Origin: Lachnobacterium bovis DSM 14045
GTDB lineage: Bacteria > Bacillota > Clostridia > Lachnospirales > Lachnospiraceae
Assembly: GCF_900107245.1 (NCBI RefSeq)
Contig: NZ_FNPG01000021.1
Span: 1 to 63,203 of the forward strand
Reading direction: 5' to 3'
Length of the DNA: 63,203 nt
In this document: in pieces, positions 1-9,368 of the stretch
How positions within the stretch are numbered: the stretch's first letter is position 1
How the letters are laid out: every line of letters starts with the position of its first letter
Notes under the pieces: generated by a model
Seen by the model: the letters and a program-made list of their open reading frames with translations, nothing else
Told to the model about the DNA's origin: nothing
The model's database searches: none
Program-made: the position numbers and the translations under genes

Positions 1-53
<53 letters not shown>

Positions 54-233
54 AAATTTGATTCTCAGAACTTAGCTTGGCTAATTTCCTTGTTACTGTT
101 TTAAAGGTGCATCTTTTTTGATGCTGTTCGTGTAATCTTTTGATTACTTGAATAATTCTCTTTAGAATCTTTCAAGGTTTTTCACTATTTAGTTATCAAA
201 GTTTTTGTTTCGCTTATCAGCGACAACTTCTAT

Positions 234-262
234 AGCTTATCATCTTTCTTTGTGTTTGTCAA
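234..262 (-). promoter_or_regulatory. rrn promoter P2
   Basis: On the minus strand a perfect TTGACA -35 (257-262) is followed by a 17-bp spacer and a weak -10 TAAGCT (234-239). About 20-50 nt downstream is CTTTGATAACTAAATAG, which resembles the boxA-like antitermination element of Firmicute rRNA leaders. It lies ~180 bp upstream of the 16S start. Confidence 0.7.
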
Positions 263-514
263 CACTTTTTTGTTTTTATTTTTTAATTCGCAGCTACCAA
301 TCAAGGTGCTAATAATCGAATATTTAAAACAAAAAACAAATGATTATCAATCGCTTATTAATGTTTATATAGGCAATTGACGAAAGATGACTGTCGAAGT
401 TTTTCTCACAACCCCAAGCACATGCTTCCATATATATATCTACTTCCGTATATCTACTTTAACTTTTATGCTTAAGTTTCCTTTGCTTGTGAGCTCTTCG
501 CTGTCAGCTCAATT
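263..514 (-). other. rRNA leader between the two rrn promoters; no gene seen
   Basis: This ~250-base stretch separates the two tandem rrn promoters and would be the 5' part of the longer pre-rRNA. I see no coding region in it and no recognisable RNA gene. Confidence 0.6.
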
Positions 515-543
515 ATAATATCATCTTTTGTATCTTATGTCAA
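515..543 (-). promoter_or_regulatory. rrn promoter P1
   Basis: On the minus strand a perfect TTGACA (538-543), a 17-bp spacer and a TATTAT -10 (515-520) form a near-consensus vegetative promoter. With the promoter at 234-262 it gives the tandem P1/P2 layout usual for rRNA operons. Confidence 0.8.
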
Positions 544-710
544 CATGTTTTTTTACTTTTTTATTAATTTTTATTTTTTATATTATTATTTTATATTATT
601 CTATATTATGCCCATGAAAAAGTCGTATTTCAATTAACATTTACTTTACTTTTTTCGCTTTTCAACCTTTTCTACAATCTATTTATTACTTATTGCATTC
701 CTTTACTGGC

Positions 711-937
711 TTATGGGATTGGTTGGGGTTGAAGTTGGTTGAGATTGTTGAGATTGGTTGAAGTTATTGAGGTTGAAGTTGACTGAGATTGTTGAGATTG
801 GCTGAAATTATTGAGGTTGGTTGAAGTTTGTTGAGATTATTGGGAATGGCTGAAGTTATTGAAGTTGGTTGAGATTATTGGGATTGGTTGAAGATGTTGA
901 GACTGGTTGGGGTTGATGTTATGGGATTGTTAGATTG
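711..937. repeat. Degenerate GT/GA-rich low-complexity repeat (C-rich, G-poor on the minus strand)
   Basis: Degenerate units such as GGTTGAAG and TTGAGATT recur throughout. The plus strand has only about four C in this stretch while G is about a third of the bases. Read from the minus strand, which is the direction of the upstream gene at 1213-2403 and of the rRNA operon, the RNA would be C-rich, nearly G-free and unstructured. Such composition is typical of a Rho loading site. It lies exactly between the end of that gene and the rrn promoters. No credible protein is encoded. Confidence 0.75.
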
Positions 938-1092
938 CTTTTTTATTATCCTATGATTTATTATGTAATCTTTTTTATAAGTTTGAAGCGCCATAAAGTT
1001 TTTTATTCTTCTTAGCGCTTCAAATTCTTCACATTCATTATGAAATTTCACAGATTTTTTTACACGCATTATATATTGATTATACATTATAG

Positions 1093-1142
1093 TATTAATC
1101 TTATAATTGCAATATTAATCTCATAATTGTAATATTAATCTC
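1093..1142. repeat. 20-bp tandem repeat, 2.5 copies
   Basis: A 20-base unit beginning TATTAATCT occurs at 1093-1112 and 1113-1132, with two base differences between copies, and a partial third copy follows. It lies just past the stop codon of the gene at 1213-2403. No function can be read from it. Confidence 0.75.
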
Positions 1143-1212
1143 GTTTTTATGCTACCAATTTCGTTTTATGCAGTATTGGACACACGTTATATTGTAATAT
1201 ATATTAATACAA

Positions 1213-2403
1213 TTAATACAGTTTGACTTCTTGCATCTCGCCTTTCGCTATAAAAACATATTTACGGGATGATCCTCTTGTAAATACTTTATATATTTCC
1301 TGGTCAAATTTTCCTTTAAATTTTCTTATACTATACATTGTATAAATTTCACACTCTGAATTGTTCTTTAAACATATTTCATTGTTATCTAAAATCTCTA
1401 CTGTATCATAAGCAAGAGATGTGTTATTTTCCATTGCAATTTTACCGTTTTTATCATAAACAACGATATGCTTTTTCTCACTTTTTTCAGCATTATTTTC
1501 TGTTACGACACCAACATACTTTTCATTGTAAAAAACACTTCTAATGTTTTCTTTTATTTCTATTTTTCTTTTGAGTTTCGGTGTATCTGTTTCGGAAAAT
1601 TGATATATAGCATTATCGGCTATTGCAACCATTGAATTATTAGACGAATAATATATCTCAGGTACAACTGTATTATTGTATGAGAATGAACCTACGTTAT
1701 TATCTATTTTATTTTGGCCTACCGTGTCAAAATTGTAAAAATTCAAAGTTGTATCTACTTTTCCTTTATTTATGTCTATTAATGAAACTGCCATTTTTTT
1801 TGCATCCATTGATATCGCTATATCAATCGGGAAGCCACCTCTATTGCCGTGGTATTCTCCACCTGCCAACTCTTTACCTTTTTTATCGTATAATTTGACA
1901 TCATATTCTGTTCCACTTTTTTGGATTATTGCAATACTTCCCTGAGCCGCTACTTTTACCTTTTGTATAGGCTTCGTTGTATCTAAATTTTCTACTAAGC
2001 CGCCCTCATTAAGAAGAACAATTTTTGTTCCACCTTTGTCGTAAATTGCCATATAATCTTTACATTTTGTAACTACCGGAGTTGTCATTGTATAAGCCTG
2101 ATTCCAGACTAAATCTCCTGATGATGTTTTGCAGTTAGCCCCATCATTACTATACTCTACAATATTTCCCTTGAAACTTTCGTATTTTGCGGCACCTGTG
2201 TCTGAACATTTACTGTAATCGACGACGGTATATTTTGAATAAGAGCGCATTGATGATAACAATTCAAAAAGAATTATGCAACATGTAATCACCAAAGCAA
2301 TTGCAACTATTCGTCTAAATATTTTATTTTTGTGTTCTCGAACTTTTTTTTCAATTATATCTTCATTTGTTTCTATTCTTTTGAACTCACTCTTAATAGC
2401 CAT
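1213..2403 (-). CDS. Membrane-anchored DUF5711-like extracytoplasmic protein
   Basis: A 396-residue protein with a charged cytoplasmic N-terminus (~30 residues), one membrane helix (~32-50) and a large extracytoplasmic part rich in short beta-strand-like segments with repeated aromatic and glycine turns, suggesting a beta-propeller. It resembles DUF5711 proteins of Lachnospiraceae, whose function is unknown. The start ATG at 2401-2403 is chosen because GAGGGG lies five bases upstream; an in-frame ATG 18 codons earlier lacks this. It ends just before the repeat region upstream of the rRNA operon and is separated from recR by ~260 bp without a gene. Confidence 0.7.
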   Translation of the reverse strand: MAIKSEFKRIETNEDIIEKKVREHKNKIFRRIVAIALVITCCIILFELLSSMRSYSKYTVVDYSKCSDTGAAKYESFKGNIVEYSNDGANCKTSSGDLVWNQAYTMTTPVVTKCKDYMAIYDKGGTKIVLLNEGGLVENLDTTKPIQKVKVAAQGSIAIIQKSGTEYDVKLYDKKGKELAGGEYHGNRGGFPIDIAISMDAKKMAVSLIDINKGKVDTTLNFYNFDTVGQNKIDNNVGSFSYNNTVVPEIYYSSNNSMVAIADNAIYQFSETDTPKLKRKIEIKENIRSVFYNEKYVGVVTENNAEKSEKKHIVVYDKNGKIAMENNTSLAYDTVEILDNNEICLKNNSECEIYTMYSIRKFKGKFDQEIYKVFTRGSSRKYVFIAKGEMQEVKLY

Positions 2404-2665
2404 TTTTCCCCTCACATTTTGTTTTTCCCTAATAACAATATTATCCCAGGCACACAATTAATTCAAGCTTACATAATAACTTTCTTAGTTACTAGAACAT
2501 GAATTTTTATGCACCTAGGATTTTATTGTCAAATCTTTTTTTACTTTTTTATTGCAACTATATTTTCCGGTTTTGTGTAGTTAAAATAAAACATTATTTT
2601 TATACGCGATGTTATACTTACTGTTTAAATGTAACGTTTAACATCATATATTTTTTGGAGTTGGA

Positions 2666-3262
2666 TTATAATGTTGTTCTACCCTCTAACGCGCGTAATA
2701 AAGTCACTTCATCTATGTATTCTAAGTCTCCTCCTACTGGAACACCACTTGCAATTCTACTTACTTTTATTCCAGTAGGCTTTATGAGTTTACTAATATA
2801 CATAGCTGTTGTTTCACCTTCAAGGCTTGAATTTGTCGCTATTATGACTTCTTTTACATCTTTTTGCAAACGTGTCATTAATTCTTTCAATTTAATGTCT
2901 TGGGGACCTATTCCTAACATCGGAGATATTGCTCCGTGTAAAACATGATAAACACCATTGTACTTACCTGTTTTTTCGTATGCTCCTAAATCTCGGGTGT
3001 TTTCAACAACCATTATTGTTGAATGATCTCTTTTGGCATCCTTGCAAATCGGACATATTTCTTCATCTGTCAAAGTAAAACATTCTTTACAATATTTTAC
3101 ATTTCTTTTTGCGTTTATTATGGAGCTCGAAAGATTTTGCACTTGCTCTTCTGGCATATTTAATATATGAAAAGCAAGTCTTTGAGCTGTCTTACTACCA
3201 ATCCCAGGTAATCCTGATAGAGCTTCTATAAGCTTTGTTATTTCTTTGCTATAGTATTCCAT
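2666..3262 (-). CDS. recR: Recombination mediator RecR
   Basis: RecR works with RecF and RecO in loading RecA at gapped DNA. The 198-residue protein has the family's order: an N-terminal helix-hairpin-helix ([18 protein letters not shown]), a four-cysteine zinc finger (CKEC...CPIC, ~58-72) and a Toprim domain ([16 protein letters not shown] onward). Length matches the usual ~200 residues. It starts one base after the stop codon of the YbaB-family gene, so the two are probably translationally coupled, in the widespread dnaX-ybaB-recR order. Confidence 0.97.
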   Translation of the reverse strand: MEYYSKEITKLIEALSGLPGIGSKTAQRLAFHILNMPEEQVQNLSSSIINAKRNVKYCKECFTLTDEEICPICKDAKRDHSTIMVVENTRDLGAYEKTGKYNGVYHVLHGAISPMLGIGPQDIKLKELMTRLQKDVKEVIIATNSSLEGETTAMYISKLIKPTGIKVSRIASGVPVGGDLEYIDEVTLLRALEGRTTL

Positions 3263-3263
3263 A

Positions 3264-3602
3264 TTAGAATCCTAGGCCTAATCCACCTGTAAATTTAGAC
3301 ATTGTTTGTTGTGAATCTTCATCAACCATTCTCATTGCTTCGTTTGTTGCAGCAATTATTAAATCCTGAAGCATTTCAATATCATCTGGATCAACAACTT
3401 CTTCAGCTAATTTTACGCTAACAATTTCATGTTTACCATTAACTGTTACTTCTACAGCTCCACCGCCTGCTTTTGCTGTATGTTCTTTTTCTTCTAAGGC
3501 TTGCTGTGCTTCTGCCATCTGCTTCTGCATTTTCTGTGCCTGTTTCATAATATTATTCATGTTTCCTGGCATTCCACCTGGAAATCCACCTCTTCTTGCC
3601 AT
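3264..3602 (-). CDS. ebfC: YbaB/EbfC family nucleoid-associated protein
   Basis: A 112-residue DNA-binding protein of the YbaB/EbfC family, which binds DNA as a dimer and is thought to help shape the nucleoid. Visible features are a Gly/Met-rich N-terminus ([18 protein letters not shown]), a Q/A/E-rich helix, the beta strand [20 protein letters not shown], and the conserved [18 protein letters not shown] segment. It sits between dnaX and recR. The gap to dnaX is ~210 bp, so it may have its own promoter; a good Shine-Dalgarno (AGGAGGAAC) precedes the ATG. Confidence 0.95.
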   Translation of the reverse strand: MARRGGFPGGMPGNMNNIMKQAQKMQKQMAEAQQALEEKEHTAKAGGGAVEVTVNGKHEIVSVKLAEEVVDPDDIEMLQDLIIAATNEAMRMVDEDSQQTMSKFTGGLGLGF

Positions 3603-3815
3603 TCTTTGTTCCTCCTATACGCATTATATTTAATGCTTTTTTATTAATTACTTTTCATTAATACAATATTTTTATTGTATTAATTTTTTTTCATTTTGTC
3701 TATACTTTATTAAAAGTTTGTTGTAACCTTTTACCATTGTTGATACTGTTGCATTAGATATTAACTATATTATGATTATTAAATTAACGCTACATTAATC
3801 CAGAGCAAATTGTGG

Positions 3816-5396
3816 TTACATCTGCTCTTCTTCTATATCCATATTTATCAATTTTGTAATATCAATAACAGCTTCTTGTGCTGCCACATTTTCTGTATTT
3901 TGTTTTACAACAACTTCTACACTTTTTCCTATTTTGTTTACAATTTGATTCTTTAAATCAGTGAGACAATCACCTCTGTTATTGCTGAGATATTCGTATG
4001 CATTTTTGTCATCTAGCATTAGGATTATTTCATTATTTGAACCTATTGTCGGTACTGCTTGTTTGAAATAATTTCTTGATAGTCCTCCACACGCAGATAT
4101 TGTTGCATTCCATTCCCTGGCGAGAGCTTCTATCTCTTTTGGCAATGCCTTTGGTAGTTTCTTAGGAATAACCTTTTGAGTATCATTAGATAATTGAGTA
4201 GCTTCTGAGCTTCCTTGTACGTTAGAATTTGCAACGACTATTCCTTTTTCCATCTTTTTTTCTAATGCAATTATTCTATTTACTATGGAATCATAATTTT
4301 GTTCCATTTCTGGCTTACATATTTTTATAATTCCAATTTCTACAAGAATTCTTTTTTGAGTAGCATGTTTTAGTTTATTACTCAATTCTGAGAAAATACG
4401 GATGTATCTCATTAATTCATCAATTGATACTCTTTGTATTTCTTTTTTTAGTATTTCTAGATTTTCGGATGTGACATCTAACACATCTTCCATTCCATCT
4501 GAACTTTTTAAAAGCAACAGATTTCTCAAATACCATGTAAAGTCATTTACAAATTGCCCTAGCTCTCTTCCTTTTATAACAAGCTCTTCTAATGTAGAAA
4601 TCGCACCCAACAGGTTTTTTTCTACAATTTGATTGAACAATTTAGTGAAAACATCTGTGTCTACTGCTCCTAAAACTTCTAGGACCATATCATACGTTAG
4701 TTTTTTTCCTAGATGAAATGCTATGCATTGATCTAGCAAGGACAAAGCATCTCTTAGGGCTCCATCCGCTGATTTGGCTATATAACGTATGGCTTTTTCT
4801 TCGCATTCAACATTTTCTATTGTCATAAGTTCTTTTAGTCTATCCGATATTGTCTCTATCGATATTCTTTTAAAATCATAGCGTTGACATCGAGACAAAA
4901 TTGTCAACGGAATCATATGCGCTTCTGTTGTTGCCAATATAAAAATTACATATGATGGTGGTTCTTCTAATGTTTTTAATAATGCATTAAAAGCTCCGTT
5001 TGACAACATATGAACTTCATCAATGATATATACTTTATATTTACCTTCTGTAGGCCTATAAGCCACTTCTTCTTTTATTTGTCGAATGTTTTCTACACCA
5101 TTATTCGAAGCTGCATCGATTTCTATTACATTCATTGATGAACCTTCAGCAATAGCTTTACAAGTCGGACATTCTCCACATGGGCTTCCATCTTTTGAGT
5201 TTTCACAATTAACTGCTTTTGCAAAGATTTTTGCCACACTAGTCTTTCCTGTTCCTCTTGTTCCACAAAACAAATATGCATGTCCAATTCTATTTGCTTT
5301 AATTTGATTTTTTAGGGTTGTAACTATATGATCCTGCCCTTTTACATCTTCAAATCCCTGTGGTCGAAACTTTCTATACAGTGCCGTATATGACAC
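3816..5396 (-). CDS. dnaX: DNA polymerase III subunits gamma and tau
   Basis: Clamp-loader ATPase of the replicative polymerase. The 526-residue protein carries Walker A (GTRGTGKT, ~45-52), a four-cysteine zinc module (CENSKDGSPCGECPTC), Walker B (IIDEVHML) and sensor/arginine-finger motifs (ATTEAHMIPLTILSRCQR), then the clamp-loader domain III and a C-terminal tau-like part. It is the first gene of the dnaX-ebfC-recR block. I see no obvious slippery sequence that would generate a separate gamma form. Confidence 0.97.
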   Translation of the reverse strand: MSYTALYRKFRPQGFEDVKGQDHIVTTLKNQIKANRIGHAYLFCGTRGTGKTSVAKIFAKAVNCENSKDGSPCGECPTCKAIAEGSSMNVIEIDAASNNGVENIRQIKEEVAYRPTEGKYKVYIIDEVHMLSNGAFNALLKTLEEPPSYVIFILATTEAHMIPLTILSRCQRYDFKRISIETISDRLKELMTIENVECEEKAIRYIAKSADGALRDALSLLDQCIAFHLGKKLTYDMVLEVLGAVDTDVFTKLFNQIVEKNLLGAISTLEELVIKGRELGQFVNDFTWYLRNLLLLKSSDGMEDVLDVTSENLEILKKEIQRVSIDELMRYIRIFSELSNKLKHATQKRILVEIGIIKICKPEMEQNYDSIVNRIIALEKKMEKGIVVANSNVQGSSEATQLSNDTQKVIPKKLPKALPKEIEALAREWNATISACGGLSRNYFKQAVPTIGSNNEIILMLDDKNAYEYLSNNRGDCLTDLKNQIVNKIGKSVEVVVKQNTENVAAQEAVIDITKLINMDIEEEQM

Positions 5397-5573
5397 GTTA
5401 TTTCACCCACTTTCTATCTGTTTCTTTTTTCTATTGTAAGAAGTTTTCTTCTCGAAAAATAATTATTAATCTGTGTTTTGGGCAATTATTTTTAAATTTA
5501 TCTCCTAGCATTATATTCGCTCATTTATTTTTAGGTTAACGATTGACTTATATGCTTAATACTATATTTATGT

Positions 5574-6644
5574 TTAATCGCCAAAACTTATTCCTACTAT
5601 TTTTGCTTCTTTTATCATTTGTGCCTTAGGATCAACTGATTTGAGTTTTCCTGCAACTTTTCCAAGCGGAACCCTTTTTGTTTCTCCATTGACCATAGCA
5701 ATCATATTTCCATAGTCTTTATCTACAATTGCTTTTGCTGCTGCTGCTCCTAATCTTGTACACAAAACTCTATCATATGGGCATGGACTGCCACCTCTTT
5801 GCGTATGTCCGGGAACTGTTACACGAACTTCAACACCTGTTCGTTTCTCAATTTCTGCTGCGATTTCATAAGAAACTGAAGGATACTTTCTTTCAGCCAG
5901 TTTGCTTTTGTATTCTTTTTTTGACAATTTAGAATCTTCTTTCGAAATTGCGCCTTCTGCTACAGCCAAAATTGTAAAACCTTTACCTTCTTTTCCTCTT
6001 TTTTCTATGGCAGAAACCACATTATCTATATCATATGGTATTTCCGGAATAAGGATAATATCCGCTCCGCCTGCAATGCCTGCATAAAGAGTAAGCCATC
6101 CCACTTTATGTCCCATTACCTCAACTATAAACACACGATTATGCGAAGCAGCCGTTGTATGAATGCAATCAATTGCATCTGTAGCTATATTAATTGCACT
6201 TTGGAACCCAAAAGTAACGTCTGTTCCATAAATATCATTATCTATAGTTTTGGGTAAATGTATAACATTAAGCCCTTCTTCTCGAAGCATATTGGCACTT
6301 TTTTCTGTTCCATTTCCACCTAGAATAACTATGCAATCTAAGTTTAAGTCATAATATGTTTGTTTCATTGCTTCTACTTTATCTAATCCATTTTCATCTG
6401 GAACTCGCATCTGCTTAAATGGCTGTCTTGAAGAACCTAATATTGTGCCGCCTCTCGTAAGTATCCCTGAAAAATCTGAACGTGACATTTGAGTATAATC
6501 TTTATAAATCAAGCCTTTATATCCATTTCGAAACCCGAAAATTTCAACTTTTTTGTCATATTCAAATAATCCTTTTACAACACCTCTCATTGCAGCATTA
6601 AGCGCCTGACAATCACCACCACTAGTCAACAAACCAACTCTCAT
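5574..6644 (-). CDS. pfkA: 6-phosphofructokinase (Asn/Lys variant of the active site)
   Basis: Phosphorylates fructose 6-phosphate in glycolysis. The 356-residue protein has the donor-binding loop TSGGDCQALNAA at the N-terminus, the catalytic loop PKTIDND (131-137), the substrate segment MGHKVGWLTLYAGIAGGAD and the PGHTQRGG loop. At the position that reads GGDGS in E. coli PfkA it has GGNGT (109-113), and the residue corresponding to Gly124 is Lys132. Lys there is found in PPi-dependent enzymes and some ATP-dependent ones, while Gly112 argues for ATP, so the phosphoryl donor cannot be assigned with certainty. Good Shine-Dalgarno; apparently monocistronic. Confidence 0.93.
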   Translation of the reverse strand: MRVGLLTSGGDCQALNAAMRGVVKGLFEYDKKVEIFGFRNGYKGLIYKDYTQMSRSDFSGILTRGGTILGSSRQPFKQMRVPDENGLDKVEAMKQTYYDLNLDCIVILGGNGTEKSANMLREEGLNVIHLPKTIDNDIYGTDVTFGFQSAINIATDAIDCIHTTAASHNRVFIVEVMGHKVGWLTLYAGIAGGADIILIPEIPYDIDNVVSAIEKRGKEGKGFTILAVAEGAISKEDSKLSKKEYKSKLAERKYPSVSYEIAAEIEKRTGVEVRVTVPGHTQRGGSPCPYDRVLCTRLGAAAAKAIVDKDYGNMIAMVNGETKRVPLGKVAGKLKSVDPKAQMIKEAKIVGISFGD

Positions 6645-6702
6645 ATTATGACTCCTTTCCTTTTCCAGAAAATTTGATTTCTCTGAAATCTTTTATCTTA
6701 CC

Positions 6703-6930
6703 TTATTTTTTTTCCTTTTTACGTTCATCATTTTTAAAACCTTTTTTTCTACCGATTAATGTATTCCATGTTTTATATGCTTCTTGTGAATTACTCGACT
6801 TATAAAGCTGTTTTTTATCATCATTGACTTTTTCTATTATTAAGTATTGCCCCCTGTCATAATGAAATTCACAATTCTTTCCATCAACATCTTGTTGACC
6901 AAGCATAAACTTATTAATTCCTTGCGCCAT
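6703..6930 (-). CDS. Small basic protein of unknown function
   Basis: A 75-residue, strongly basic protein ending in a Lys/Arg/Glu tail. I do not recognise the family. The start ATG at 6928-6930 follows AGAAGGGG at good spacing, and it overlaps the end of the upstream CarD-like gene by 17 bases, so the two are probably co-translated. No membrane helix or signal peptide. The pair lies between the alarmone synthetase gene and pfkA. Confidence 0.65.
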   Translation of the reverse strand: MAQGINKFMLGQQDVDGKNCEFHYDRGQYLIIEKVNDDKKQLYKSSNSQEAYKTWNTLIGRKKGFKNDERKKEKK

Positions 6931-7219
6931 CTTTCCCCTTCTCTCTTTGTAGGACGAAATCAATAGCATCTTGCAATTTGAGATCTTTTTTAGCTAATTC
7001 GGAATGTTCTAACACCTTCGCTTCTTCTGCTGAGAACAACTCTTTTAATTCTACTTTATGTCCTTCAACCGGAATGTATGAAATAGTTTGAGGCTCATAA
7101 ACCGACTTCAACACATAATATTGCATTGGAGCACGCCTTTTAGTTTTTAAAGATACAATATTATCTACCTGACACACTCCTTGAGTCTCACTATATATAT
7201 ATTGCTTTTTTTGAAACAT
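6914..7219 (-). CDS. CarD/CdnL-TRCF-domain transcription factor-like protein
   Basis: About 101 residues, matching a stand-alone CarD-type RNA-polymerase interaction domain: the N-terminal segment with Y-S-E-T-Q-G-V-C-Q-V-D resembles the YP.HGVG.V strand of CarD/TRCF domains and is followed by the YYVLKSVYEPQTISYIPVE core. Family members bind the RNAP beta subunit and affect promoter opening. The ATG at 7217-7219 is preferred because GGAG lies eight bases upstream; an earlier in-frame ATG lacks this. The C-terminal DNA-binding half of full CarD is shortened here. Overlaps the downstream small gene. Confidence 0.72.
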   Translation of the reverse strand: MFQKKQYIYSETQGVCQVDNIVSLKTKRRAPMQYYVLKSVYEPQTISYIPVEGHKVELKELFSAEEAKVLEHSELAKKDLKLQDAIDFVLQREKGKDGARN

Positions 7220-7312
7220 AATTTCATCTCCAATTCTTATTACCGTAAAACCTATCTTAGCCAAAAAAAGACATTTTGTCAAAATTTTCGTCTACAATTT
7301 TATATTTAACTT

Positions 7313-8170
7313 TTATTCTTCTAAAAAAAAGTTTTCTTTATTATATGTTAACATATTTCTAGAAGATTGTGCTAAATTTTGTGTTTCACCAAAACTCAAA
7401 TCATCTGAATTCATTGCATTTTCTCTTATTAATGCTGTAAATAATTTTCGTTCTTCATTATTTATATCATTTGTTTCTTTTGCGCAATTATTCATTCTAT
7501 TTCTGATTTTTTCCATTCTTTCATCTAAGCTAGCACTAATTCTTGCACATTCCTCTAATTCCTTCGACAAATATTCCACTTCACTTTCTGGAATATTCTT
7601 TTTGTATTGTAATTTATGTTCAAGACTTGCCCAAAAATCCATTGCGATAGTTCTAAGTTGAACTTCTACTTTCATAGGTCTTTTTTGGTTTTCCAAAAAA
7701 ATAGGCACTTCTACTATCAAATGTAAACTTCTATAGCCACTTGGTTTTGGGTTCTTTATATAATCTTTCTTCTTTATAAGTGTAATATCATCTTGTTGAA
7801 GCAAGCAATCTGCAAGATAGTATATATCTTCTGGAAAAGAGCAAATAACTCTAACACCTGCAATATCTGTTACGTTTTCTTCAATTGCTTCTAACGATAA
7901 AGGGATATTTTTTTTATTTATTTTTTTAATAATGCCCTCAACAGATTTTACTCTTGTCTTTATAGATTCTATTGGATTTCGATCATACTGTAATGAAAAT
8001 TGTTCATTTAAAACTTTAAACTTTGTTTCTACTTCCATTATTGCACATCTATAATATGCCATAAATCTTTCAATTGGCATTATGTTTGCATTAATTGCAT
8101 CTAAAACTTTATCTGATAATAGATTCTCTTTAATCCATTTTTCTTTTACTTTATTTAAAATTTCATCCAT
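7313..8170 (-). CDS. Small alarmone synthetase, RelA/SpoT-domain (p)ppGpp synthase
   Basis: A 285-residue protein with a single RelA/SpoT synthetase domain and neither hydrolase nor regulatory TGS/ACT domains, so a small alarmone synthetase of the RelP/RelQ kind. Visible motifs are the ATP/GTP-binding strand NVTDIAGVRVICSF (~99-112), the G-loop region IKNPKPSGYRSLHLIVEVP, and EVQLRTIAMDFWASLEHKLQYK with the catalytic Glu-Gln-Arg and the Lys-rich helix. It would make (p)ppGpp from GTP/GDP and ATP under stress. It is the first gene of a short left-reading group with the CarD-like gene, 93 bp apart. Confidence 0.88.
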   Translation of the reverse strand: MDEILNKVKEKWIKENLLSDKVLDAINANIMPIERFMAYYRCAIMEVETKFKVLNEQFSLQYDRNPIESIKTRVKSVEGIIKKINKKNIPLSLEAIEENVTDIAGVRVICSFPEDIYYLADCLLQQDDITLIKKKDYIKNPKPSGYRSLHLIVEVPIFLENQKRPMKVEVQLRTIAMDFWASLEHKLQYKKNIPESEVEYLSKELEECARISASLDERMEKIRNRMNNCAKETNDINNEERKLFTALIRENAMNSDDLSFGETQNLAQSSRNMLTYNKENFFLEE

Positions 8171-8315
8171 AATTTTTTCCTTCTCATTCTTCCTGTTTTG
8201 TTTTTGACCTCACTTACATTATAATATCTATATGTAAATAATTGTATTATTATTTTGTGAATTTTTTGTTATCTGGGCGTTTTATATATTGTTAAGAGAT
8301 TAAAAGATTTTTTCA

Positions 8316-8375
8316 GACAAAAAGGAATTCCTTTATATTTTCATTTTTAAAAAAAATCATAAAAGAATCCCTTTT
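8316..8375 (-). terminator. Rho-independent terminator of cysK
   Basis: Arms at 8320-8336 and 8359-8375 pair over 17 bases with two mismatches and are followed on the minus strand by a T run. It lies just past the cysK stop codon. Confidence 0.7.
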
Positions 8376-8399
8376 ATATATTAACATTATTGAAATATA

Positions 8400-9329
8400 T
8401 TATTGAAACATTTTAGTTGAATAATATCTATCTCCACTATCTGTGAAGAATACAACTATATTTTTTCCTTTACTTTCTGGACGTTTTGCAATTTCAACTG
8501 CTGCTGCAAGTGCTGCTCCTGATGAAATACCTACTAGAATTCCCTCAAGTTGAGCTATCATTTTAGCATATTCGAATGGAGTTTCATTGTCAATTGCTAA
8601 CACTTCATCGTAACAATTTACATCTAAAATGCTAGGGATGAAGCCTGCTCCAATTCCCTGAATCGCATGAGCACCTGCTTCTTTATGCGATAAAACTGCT
8701 GAAGTTGCTGGCTCAACAGCCACTACCTTAACTAAAGGATTTTGTTTTTTTAGATATCTTGATGTACCTGTTATAGTTCCACCAGTGCCGACTCCTGCAA
8801 CAAAATAATCCACTTTTCCTTCTGTATCTTCCCAAATTTCTGGTCCTGTTGTTTTTTCATGAGCTAAAGCGTTTGCTTCATTATCAAACTGTGCTGGGAT
8901 AAAACTTCCTTCAATCTGTTTATTCAATTCATTCGCCTTATCAATAGCACCCTGCATTCCCAGCTTTCCCTCTGATAAAACAATTTCTGCTCCATACGCT
9001 TTTATTATGTTTCTTCTTTCAATCGACATAGTATCTGGTAAAACTATAATTAGTTTATATCCTTTTAGCGCTGCAACTGATGCTAAACCTATACCTGTAT
9101 TTCCTGAAGTTGGTTCTATTATTGTAGCACCAGGTTTAAGAATGCCGTCTCTTTCGGCTTGTTCTATCATTTCTTTTGCTACTCGATCTTTTGCACTTCC
9201 TGTTGGATTAAAAGTTTCAATTTTAGCAATTATCTTGGCTTCTAAGCCGAATTTTTTTTCTATGTTGTTTAATTCAACTAATGGTGTTCTACCAATTAAT
9301 TCCAATGCACTTTTATGAATATTTGCCAT
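8400..9329 (-). CDS. cysK: Cysteine synthase A (O-acetylserine sulfhydrylase)
   Basis: PLP enzyme that makes cysteine from O-acetylserine and sulfide. The 309-residue protein has the PLP-lysine motif NPTGSAKDR (42-50), the substrate loop EPTSGNTGIGLA, the phosphate-binding loop GVGTGGTITGTSRYLK and the C-terminal SSGAALAA segment. Length matches CysK. It follows mnmA by ~40 bp and the Rrf2 regulator gene is further upstream, giving a sulfur-metabolism group in which the regulator may control both. Confidence 0.95.
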   Translation of the reverse strand: MANIHKSALELIGRTPLVELNNIEKKFGLEAKIIAKIETFNPTGSAKDRVAKEMIEQAERDGILKPGATIIEPTSGNTGIGLASVAALKGYKLIIVLPDTMSIERRNIIKAYGAEIVLSEGKLGMQGAIDKANELNKQIEGSFIPAQFDNEANALAHEKTTGPEIWEDTEGKVDYFVAGVGTGGTITGTSRYLKKQNPLVKVVAVEPATSAVLSHKEAGAHAIQGIGAGFIPSILDVNCYDEVLAIDNETPFEYAKMIAQLEGILVGISSGAALAAAVEIAKRPESKGKNIVVFFTDSGDRYYSTKMFQ

Positions 9330-9368
9330 AACTAGATTCTCCCTCTTCTCAATTAATAAATATTTATA

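Noticed and set aside
711-937. CRISPR array
   Set aside because: The units are short and degenerate with no constant repeat-spacer alternation.
875-1087. Short minus-strand reading frame entering the low-complexity region
   Set aside because: It is mostly the degenerate repeat translated, has no convincing ribosome site and resembles no protein.
2499-2948. 149-codon plus-strand reading frame
   Set aside because: Runs antisense into recR and has no plausible Shine-Dalgarno.
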